NCBI GenBank assembly: GCA_004335635.1 | Contig: QAXH01003332.1 | Coordinates: 1-11,504 of the forward strand | DNA: 11,504 bases | DNA from: Chloromonas sp. AAM2 | Lineage: Eukaryota; Chlorophyta; Chlorophyceae; Chlamydomonadales; Chlamydomonadaceae | Direction of reading: 5' to 3' | In this document: positions 1 to 8,000 of the stretch, piece after piece | How the letters are laid out: each line of letters starts with the position of its first letter | Numbering within the stretch: the first letter of the stretch is position 1 | The notes under the pieces: generated by a model | Database searches by the model: none | Told to the model about the DNA's origin: nothing | The model's input: only the letters and a program-made list of their open reading frames with translations | Made by a program: the position numbers and the translations under genes

Positions 1-266
1 ATTGCCTCCACTGGCTGTGCAATGGGTGGGTGCGCCACAATGCCAAAGCCTCTGGCTGCAAGTTTTGGTCTTTCCTGCACATGCATATCAGCAATGTTCA
101 TTTGAGTGACGTGGCGTGAAGCGGCGCAAGCTGGTTGCTCCGCTTCTCACGGTTGCTCCGTTTAAAAGTTCTAGATTTTAGCTATGTACAGATCCAGGTC
201 GCGGGCTACATGGGTGTGGAGAAGACTTGAGCAAGCGAGCATTCATGTGTTGTCTGCAGCTCCCAC
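1..266. other. 3' flank of the GT37-like gene
   Basis: Sequence downstream of the TGA at 269-267. No AATAAA or TGTAA is visible on the minus strand. GGTTGCTCCG occurs twice (134-143 and 151-160). No other gene is supported. Confidence 0.5.
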
Positions 267-2944
267 TCACCACCAACCGAGACTGACGCAAGGTTCACTG
301 CTTGTGGATTTCCAAAAGCTGGGCTGTATGCTGTTTGCCTCTGGCCTTGACGCATCTGCAAGAAGGCAACATCAGGTCATCGGTAAGAAAGCGGTAAGGT
401 ATGATGAGCACAGCAGTGGTGGCATCTATGAGCGGTGGGCTTACCAAGCTGGGTGATATAGTAGGGCCGCAAGCCGCCCAGGCCCGCAGCACAAAATCCA
501 AACGATGACGAGCTTGTGATCATGATTGCAGCGCTGTCTGCCAGCAGATAAATATCCAGCAGGGCAGAGAACTCAGTGCCTGGATTGCCAGCATCGGTCA
601 GCACAGCCCTGCATGCAGCGGTGAAAAGACAATCTGTGTGCCGCCTCGCCAACCGCTATCTGAAGCTAAGGCTGCCATACTTCAAACTGCCAGACTGCTT
701 CTGCCACGTTGGAGTGATGCTGATGAGTGTCGTTGCTGCATTGTAGGCAACCTTTGAAAAATGACATCCTTTGCTCGCCCAACTCTTGAAAGCAGGCTGA
801 CAGTTCTTACCAAGACTCGTGAAAGGGCGAGCAACACTACCACTCTGCCATTTTACATTGGCCAAGATATTCTGCAGCCTGCTGTGTTTGCATGTCATTC
901 AACTGACGACCTGACCTTACTTACGTTGCAAGTAGTTGTTCATTGTTGCTGCCGACCACCCAGACTTGCTGCATGCTGCTTAGGCGTTGCCGCATGTCCT
1001 TGTATGCACTGTCTGTGTCAGCACTTATGAACACCTGGAGCAGACAGGAACAGGCGTGGAATGCCATCTCCAAGTCTGGGCAAATGACATCAACTGCTGG
1101 TAGCTGTCCTAGCCCGTGTTTTCTTGGCAACATACGGCCAACGGCTGGGCATGTGATCGATTTTCTAGCGCACGTGTTCAACTCGGAATGCATACCATGA
1201 TAGGCTTGGAATGGTGACTCCAAACCAACGATCGGGTCAAGTCCTCAAAGCGATGGAAGTTCTCTGGAGAGACTGCATCCTTCTTGGTGCGTATCTGCAA
1301 GCAACACACAATGCCTTACAGGCCGTCAGGTGCAAGCTTAGGTGGAGTCTGTGTTGCCATCACAATTCTGGGCTGGCCGTTTGCAGTGGCAGTGACCTGG
1401 GACCATGCGTTTGGGTGACCCACCTGCATGCTGATAACAGAGTGGTTGTTCCATGAGTGCGCGCTCTGAAACGCTTCGATCTGCTCCTGTAACTGCTTGA
1501 TGGGTCGGAAGAGGATGAGGGAGAGCGGCCAGAAAATCTGAAGTCAAACACACAAGCATTGGTGAGTGAGGGGCTGGAGATCACAGCTGAATGGCTTGCC
1601 TTGCGCTTGCAGCATACCTCGTAGGTGGGGAACAGAAGCTTTATCATTGGTGCTAGGTGCTTGTTGATGCTCAGTCCACCCGCAGGGTAGTCACAGTTGC
1701 TGCATGAGCAGACAACCACACGATTGAAGGTGTAAACGGACTGAAAAATCATCAACCCAGAACACAATAGCGCTTGCACCTACTCGTCATACTTCCAGAC
1801 GGAGTAATTTCCATAACGACTGGATAGGTCACTCAGTATCATTGTGTTTGCCATAGCGACGTCTTTGAAGTCATCAACCTGCGAATGGAATCAGGCATTG
1901 GAGTGGTCATCAATGTGGAAGCATGTAACCATTTACGTACATGGCAAGAGGAAACTTACCATGTGCATAACGTCCAGAGTTCCAAACGTATTGCCATCAA
2001 AAAAGGCCGCTTTGCTGAAGTTCAGTGATGGCTCAAAATACCTGCATGTCTCAAGGACCATGTCGTTAGCTGATCAAATCAGGCAAGGCATTTCGATAAA
2101 TGCAATGCATTTTCTTTGACAACTTGACCTGATAATGTATCCAATGCTGCACTGATGATCCAGTGCCACTGCAGCACGTATGCACCCCAACCGTACTCAC
2201 AGTTCAAAGTCCTGCAAAAAGCAGGCCATCAAAAGCAATGATTGATAATCAGTATTTGACATCACCGGAAGGTCCACGTTGAGCTTGCTGTTAGTTGAGC
2301 GTCATGTTGATATGAGGATGGCCGGCTGCATGGGTGGTTTGAATGGGTGTGCGCGACTTGCAACGTCCTGGCAGATTTTGTGCTGGCTTACTCAAACTAT
2401 TCAACGAGGGCGTTGTCCGACCAGGCCCTGATACCAATCCTGGCCACAACTCACTCTGTAATGGTGAATGAAGATGCGATCTGCATGCAACAAGCCAATT
2501 ATGCCGTCACACATGACAGGTTTGAGCCTCTCTCACCCCCCCTGCACACGTGTGTAAGCAAGCCTCACCTGTCATGAGAGCGAGAAAGAAGGCTGATACC
2601 ATTCCTGGCATGCGGTTGCCCAGGCCGACGTTGTGCCGTCCAAATGACTGGCCATACGCAGCGACGACATACTTGTAATTCAAAGCTGCGTGTTTGCCCT
2701 TCTCAGAAATTTCCGCTAAGACAGCACGATGCTGTTGGCAGTATCGTATGATTGCCATACGAAGGGGTAGAAATATACCAGAACAGAAGACATCTCGCCG
2801 CCCTCGCAGCTCCGCTTGCAACTCGCACGCCGCTTCCCAACTGCCCAGCTGGCAGAAGTCAAGCTTGCGGAGCGCTGCAGGTTGTCTTGCCGACACGTAC
2901 AGCAGATTGCACAGGAGCACACAAAGGCCAACGCGCAGATTCAT
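267..2944 (-). CDS. GT37-like fucosyltransferase homologue, 11 exons
   Basis: Predicted secretory-pathway fucosyltransferase that would transfer fucose from GDP-fucose to a glycan; the acceptor is unknown. Exons, 5' to 3' on the minus strand: 2944-2569, 2480-2455, 2211-2201, 2041-1960, 1878-1780, 1740-1618, 1537-1424, 1294-1196, 1034-925, 659-445, 355-267, about 447 residues. Introns are GT..AG and phases match throughout. The ATG at 2944 gives MNLRV followed by a hydrophobic stretch ending VSA, a signal peptide or anchor. Family blocks: GLGNRMPG at about residues 107-114, the basic block ISMQ|IRT at 272-280 formed exactly across a splice junction, ALLDIYLLADSAA then SSSSFGF at 379-402, GLRPYYI at 409-415, and SSEPC at 437-441 near the end, as in plant xyloglucan fucosyltransferases. 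The stop is TGA at 269-267. Oddities: in-frame TAG codons at 1782-1780 and 658-656, and a 39-nt intron beside the first. Either a mis-drawn junction, a recoded codon or gene decay could explain them. Family assignment is from memory of GT37 motifs; other fucosyltransferase families share the GLGNR block. Confidence 0.78.
445..659 (-). CDS. Exon 10 of the GT37-like gene: SSSSFGF block, start uncertain
   Basis: This exon encodes ALLDIYLLADSAA, MITSSSSFGF and GLGGLRPYYI, the most conserved C-terminal block of GT37-type enzymes. It ends at G|GTAAGC (445). The best acceptor (CTTCAG at 662-660) puts a TAG codon at 658-656 just after the split Thr codon. A weaker acceptor (GCGAG, exon from 644) keeps phase and removes the TAG, but its upstream pyrimidine tract is poor. 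The downstream part of the exon is secure. Confidence 0.75.
1780..1878 (-). CDS. Exon 5 of the GT37-like gene, 3' end uncertain
   Basis: The acceptor is CATTCGCAG before 1878; the sequence then encodes VDDFKDVAMANTMILSDL. In the frame needed for the next exon (SVYTFNRVVVCSCSNCDYP) the last codons are TAT GAC GAG TAG, followed by a GTGCAAG donor. Ending there leaves an in-frame TAG and an intron of only 39 nt (1779-1741). Phase-0 alternatives at 1800 (GTCTGG) or 1860 (GTCGCT) avoid the stop but have poor donor sequences. Confidence 0.5.
   Translation of the reverse strand, partial: VDDFKDVAMANTMILSDLSSRYGNYSVWKYDE
2201..2211 (-). CDS. 11-nt microexon of the GT37-like gene
   Basis: The minus strand reads TTTTTGCAG, then GACTTTGAACT, then GTGAGTACGG: a strong acceptor and a strong donor 11 nt apart. 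Spliced between exon 2 (ending HHYR) and exon 4 (starting with the last base of a Leu codon, then YFEPSLNFS), it gives HHYR-DFEL-YFEP with the frame kept on both sides. The phase fit and the match of this segment to the region after the GLGNR block in fucosyltransferases are the support. Confidence 0.65.
2569..2944 (-). CDS. Exon 1 of the GT37-like gene: signal peptide and GLGNR block
   Basis: This is the longest exon of the gene. It holds the N-terminal hydrophobic segment (VGLCVLLCNLLYVSA), a stem-like region with QQHRAVLAEI, then KYVVAAYG and the nucleotide-sugar-side block GLGNRMPGMVSAFFLALMT. It ends in phase 1 at a clear donor (ACAG|GTGAGG). The open frame also has a GTG 15 nt upstream, but the ATG at 2944 sits directly before the hydrophobic run and is preferred. 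Residues about 49-65 have no obvious counterpart in the family and could hide a short in-frame intron. Confidence 0.8.
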
Positions 2945-3555
2945 GTTGCCAAGGTTCACGTCGTGGGTTCGTGAGTTTAAGTTTAAATGACAGATGTGTT
3001 CGTCTCAACTGCAAAGTCGTTGGCACGTGGAGCTGCAATTCCCTCTGCCTCACTCTCACATCGCAAATGCACGTCATCTTGTCAAACGGCCGACGCCAAC
3101 CTGCCGCAATTCAAGCAATTTGTTGTCTGTTTATTCTGAAGCCGGACTAAACTCGGGCACCGTTGTCACACCAGATGTAACACCAGCTACTGCACACACA
3201 TGCGGCAATGAGGTGCACACGGCTCTTGATCATGAAGCATGTCCTCGGCACCTATTCTGTTAACAATGGCGCCAACTGCGTGCCCAAACTTGCAATTACA
3301 AGTGCCCTCGGCCAACATCCAGCACATGGGCCTACTTCGGTCTCCTCGGGCACGTCTCAACAAAGCCTTTGCAAACTCGGTTGCGCCTGACCTTGTGCGT
3401 AAACCATCCTGTCAACCAAATGTATGACCCAAACACGGCGAGTGCCTGACGCCGAGCCAGTGGACTGCACGTCTGGCTGTTTTGTATTGGTGTGCCGCCA
3501 CAGCCACTGCCTTACTTCAGAACGACCACGGGGAACGGCAGCAAACAGGACGCAT

Positions 3556-3768
3556 GAACCAAGGGCATCCAGTCCAATGCTCAGTTTGGGTTGTGGAGAA
3601 ATGGCAGGGGAATGGCGGGGAAACCAAGGTGGATCGGCAACAGTTTACAAGACTGAAACCACATTTGATGCCACTTTCCAACCATGTGCATTTGGTCTGA
3701 TGCCTTGCAGCCAAGCTTCAAGAACTCCCAAATTTTCCAGAATACTCCCGGCGATTCTATGGCTACAA
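3556..3768 (+). repeat. Dispersed repeat, copy A
   Basis: About 200 bp that align with 9672-9863 in the same orientation. Shared stretches include CATCCAGTCCAA, GGAATGGCGGGGAAA, GCCACTTTCCAACCAT, TTGGTCTGAT, CCTTGCAGCCAAG and CTATGGCTAC; the ends diverge. Many of the differences in the matched part are transitions. No protein domain is recognisable; both strands have open frames that are probably incidental. It is likely an old non-autonomous mobile element or part of one. Confidence 0.8.
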
Positions 3769-4074
3769 CCAAAGGCATACTATGGGGTAGTACCAACCCC
3801 TCCAGTGTGCTTGGAATCAGAAACACAAACTGCCTCACTGAGCTTGAGGCTGGAAGCCTTTTCCAGAATGTCAGGATTAAAGCCCATAGTAACTAGCAAG
3901 GATATACTGTACTTGTGTATGTTACATCAGGGGGAGCGCAAACGCTAGCAAGCCATGCAACAGACGAGGCTGGATACCGTCCTAACCAACCCTGAGCAAC
4001 AGAAGGCAACTTCAAGGCGCAAAGAACACAGAAGTCAAAGCACTGTGGACAAACCAAGGCGTACTGCTAAAGGC

Positions 4075-4265
4075 TGTCAGACATGGGTTGAGCAAAAAAC
4101 AAAGGACGAGAAACAAAGCCCGGGCCTAAGATGGCAACCGTGTTAGGGCCTGGCAGTGGCTAGATGGCTGACAGGGGTTGGACGGTTCAAGCTTGGAGAA
4201 ATGGACGAGCACCAAAGTCTGGGCCTGAGTTGGCGACCAGGCGAGGGCCTGTCAGTCACTGGGGT
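4075..4265. repeat. Degenerate tandem duplication, period about 99 bp
   Basis: The segment from GGACGAG at 4104 through GGCCTGGCAG (about 4155) recurs from GGACGAG at 4203 through GGCCTGTCAG (about 4255), with shared AAAG, GGGCCT and TGGC..CC elements in the same order. The preceding GGCTGnCAG..GGGTTG part also matches loosely. Identity is moderate by eye, and no function is evident. Confidence 0.55.
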
Positions 4266-4944
4266 GGCAGCAGCCTGAAACTAAGGATTGATTGATGCTC
4301 TTCTTTTCCATCGGGGAAGCCGTCAGAGGAAACGGAATGGGCCCTGAGCAAGAAAGCAAAACGAACGCAGGGAACAAGGCAGGCCAACTGAAGGCAAAAC
4401 AGGATCACGCCGCCTGAAGTTCAAAGACCAGAGAAAGCAGTATCACGCCGTGCTGCAAAACCTACTTTGCTGGTGTGCTGGTCTTGGTTCTGAGGAAGCT
4501 GGCATAGACTCGCACTTGTAGAATTGTTTTGGCATTGACTCATGGCAAGGTGTCTATGGTTTGGGGCAACTGCACAGAGCTCTGTTGAGATTTGTCTCTT
4601 GCGTTGGGTGGGTCACAGGCCCCTTGATGGCAGTATGGAAATCGGAACTGGTGCACTTGCTCCTTCTTCAGGAACATGCGGAGCGCCTGCGTGCAAAGCA
4701 GGAAAGGCCTGGGTCACACAAATCGATGATCACACATGACGTCACAGCTGAACTTTTCTCGTTCAATACGCCTGCCTGTCCTTTCAACTATTGACGCGGG
4801 TGTCTTTGCACAAATGACAGAGTTGGCCTAGGGACATAGCTATGACAGGGTGATGATAGACCAGGCACAGGCCGAAGCTATGACTGGCAGAGCCTAGCAA
4901 CATGGTGTGGACTGAGAAGACAATTCTGAGTCTCATGCGAAGAT

Positions 4945-4950
4945 TTTATT
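4945..4950 (-). terminator. Candidate polyadenylation signal AATAAA for the GT15-like gene
   Basis: AATAAA on the minus strand, about 30 nt after the last in-frame stop of the GT15-like gene (4981). Position and orientation fit a cleavage signal. I see no TGTAA, the usual volvocine green-algal signal, in the few hundred bases downstream. A hexamer alone is weak evidence. Confidence 0.35.
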
Positions 4951-4980
4951 TGGCCAGGGCCTCTTCAGGATAGCACGAGA

Positions 4981-5061
4981 TCATGCTGTGCTTGCATGGG
5001 GGATGTGCATGACTTCGAAGTTGAGCAGTCAGGACCGGATCACCACTGTGATGTTGTTGTT
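4981..5061 (-). CDS. Probable last exon of the GT15-like gene, with internal TGA
   Basis: After the GTAAGC donor of exon 7, the acceptor CTGAAG 48 nt on opens NNNITVVIRS, then TGA (5031-5029). Past that TGA the same frame continues LLNFEVMHIPHASTA and stops at TGA 4983-4981. That tail resembles the family's C-terminal F-x-x-I-x-Y-x-H segment. So either the protein ends at the first TGA, or a splice site is missed, or the end of the gene carries a nonsense change. The exact exon structure is unresolved. Confidence 0.4.
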
Positions 5062-8000
5062 CTTCAGAGTGCTCTAATTCTAATGGCTTCTCTTGTGGCC
5101 ACAGCTTACAAAGGTGTGTATAGGTGCATCGCCCCATCGGAAGGTGTAGTGGCCCTTTGAATCTTCCAAGATTTGCAGGTATTCTTGAACCTGCAGACGA
5201 TGACGAACAATAATTGTGTCAAAGGAATTGTCAGACGCATGCATATGCATACCTAACTGGCCTCTCTCCACAACCGCCCAGCTACAACGCTCACCGGGCA
5301 CCCACATGTCAAGGTTGCAAGTCGTGAAAGCAACGGGTTTTCAACAACAGGCCCAAGAACCGTGCCCGTGTCAAGTTTGTAATTCGATGTCGATGGTCCA
5401 TTGAACGTATCGTAAATGCAGACCATCAATCAGAATTTGATTTGGGCGCATAATTTTCGCCAATCTACTGGGTTTTCTGCTCTTCTGCGCTTGCCAGGAA
5501 ATTATTATAATATACAAAAAATATAATAAACCTGTCTGCTGTGAACTCTGGTCGCCAACGTTTTGATTCGTTGACAGTTGTATGCAATCTGCTCACGCAA
5601 TGTCGCCCAGAAAGCAAGGGGAAAAGGCGAGCCGCCTTGTCAGGCATCCAAGCAAAGTGCATTTGCTGCATGCCATGCAGCAAGCAAAGCAAAGACAGGC
5701 GGGCAAGGCGCGTCCTTCATTCGCCAAATGTCATTCATCCCGCTCTTTCACCATTTTGTCAAACTCAAGGACTAGCATAGGTCAACAACGACGGTCAAGT
5801 CGCAATCCTCCACAAACAGAAGTGCTTGTCCTCTATGGCGGCTTGTCGTCAAGGTTGTCGTGAAAGGACAAGGGGCAGGGTCACACCGGTCCATCCAGCC
5901 ATCAGCATGTACTCATGCATGATGGTGGCGGACAGACTGACTGACGCCATGCGACTCTGTCCACCTCTGGCAGCAAGGGATGTACAGGTGATCAGCTGTA
6001 GGCTGCAGCCCAGCCCCTGGCGGCCCGGCCCCTGGCGGCCCGGCCCCTGGCGGCCCGGCTCCTGACGGCCCGGCCCTTGATGGCAGAAGGCTGACCCTGG
6101 TAGAGCCAGCATCCAAGTCCAGCTTGCCAACCTGAGCGGCTGACTTGGCCCGGGTGGCTGGTGTGTCTGTCCCCTGGGCTCGCTTGCGTGTTGATGGCGC
6201 ATAGCTGTCATCATCTGGCTCTGGGCCAGAGAACAACGCGGAGCGGAGCGTGGTCATCAATATTGACCATTCCGGCTGTCGAACGAGGACCACGTCATGT
6301 TTGACATGTTTGCTCCTTCACATCCTTCAGCCTCAGTGGGCGCCAGAGAGAGAAGAACACTTGAGATTAGGCGCTCATATGCGTCATGTACAGCCAGAGG
6401 TACAACCACTTCATCATTCATCATCATTATTCAAATAATTGAGCGGGGTGAGGGAGGGCTATACAGCCATGCAGCAGATGCAGGTGCTGTGTCCCAGTTG
6501 CCGGCAATGCTCAGCTGAGCTGTTCCTACCAAAGATGTTGCACTGACTGGTGCGAGTCCACTTGACAAGATTGCAGCGAGGTTCGCATGTTTTCTATTTG
6601 CGACCTGGTCCATGTCTGAGAGTACGTGATGCCGTGCATGCCGATGATAGCCTCATCAACACCGTGCCTGCAGCCTCTTGGCGAGTTTCCCCAGTCTGTC
6701 CTTGGCAGGCACATGCACCCCCATCGCCCCAACACACCGCCCTTGCGGCAAGCTTACCTGAGGCTCGAGCCACCATGTGATGTTTGCCATGAACATGTTG
6801 TTGTAGATCACTTGCCGGTTCCAACCTCCGCGCGAGTTTAGACCAGTGGCGTTCGCTGGACTGCACGACTCAAACAGCCATTCCTGCGAGACCAACCAGG
6901 CTTCAATGCGTTGCGGCGCACAGAGAACAGAGGAAAGTGTGGCAACAGTGGCACTGTCCAGTCAAGGGATGCACCGACTCTTCCTGTACCTTACCCTGTA
7001 CCTGACCACTTATGGCAGTGGGGACACTACATGCGGAGGCAGGGATAAGTTCAGCAGCAGGGCATGCTCATAGCTAGGTGGGCGCAGCAGGTGTACATTA
7101 GGGTTCTGGCCTCTTCATTGCCTCGTCATTGCAGATGAGCCCCACATTTACTGTTCTTCTTGCCAACTATCCTTGCGACAGCCTTGGCGTCCAGGGTACA
7201 CTGCCAAGCAGTCGGAAACGATAACAGGCCAGCTATGCAGAAGACTTCTTGCTGAACGCTGCAGGTTCCTCGTGGACTATGCTGAGATGATTCCTTTGAA
7301 CATTGTCAACCTGCCAGTATTGGCTAGAGCTTTAGTTTGGCCAAAGAGGTCGATATGTGTTACTCATCTGCTCCTCATGATGCACATGGCTTATTTTAAA
7401 GGTTGGCTGTCCCATTGCTTACCGGGTTCATTTGCTTGGCGGTGATGAACCAGGCTGTCAGCTCCGGTAGCGACCACGTGACTTCAGTCGTGTCCGAAAT
7501 CAGCAACCTAAAGCCGTACTGCTTGCCATGGGCCTCCATCCAGGTCACCAGGTTGTGCCTCACAGGAGCGTGCAGCTCTGAGTCGTCATCCAGCCGTAGC
7601 ACCCAGCGGTAGCCAAACTGATGAAGAAACCTGAACATGCCATTGCTGTACCACCGGCACATGTGCCGGTACCCCACGCCATGGGCAGGAAACTTCCATT
7701 TGGGGTGATCCGCTTCAGTGAGGCCCTGGGGCAGTTGCCAGGCTTCCAAGGGCAGCCGTGTGAGTATGAGGTCAGGGATCACCTTGACCAATTCCGCTCT
7801 TCGCGCCGCTGTCCCTGTAGCAGCACAGCAGTGACAGGCCATGATTAGTAGCTGACTGGCTACCAGAAATGCTCCACCAGCTCGTCACTGGATGGCGAAT
7901 ATCCCTGACGGTGTGGTTGGCTACTTGTGAGGACACAGCCACCTATCATGACCATTTGGTGTGTTATGCAAGGCCACAGTCAGAGCGTGACTACTACAGT

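Larger units (their letters stand above)
2945..4980. other. Intergenic spacer between the two glycosyltransferase genes
   Basis: About 2 kb between the start of the GT37-like gene and the end of the GT15-like gene. It holds dispersed-repeat copy A, the 99-bp degenerate duplication and a polyadenylation hexamer. The longest open frame (3424-3948, plus) overlaps the repeat and shows no domain. The promoter of the GT37-like gene should lie in its left part, but I see no clear TATA box. Confidence 0.6.

Noticed and set aside
3424..3948. Plus-strand open frame of 174 codons
   Set aside because: It runs through dispersed-repeat copy A and shows no domain. The frame is only partly kept in copy B, and the flanks carry no splice or start context.
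4184..4197. GGTTCAAGCTTGG as a possible tRNA B box or SINE promoter
   Set aside because: It departs from the B-box consensus at its last position and has no matching A box or cloverleaf nearby.
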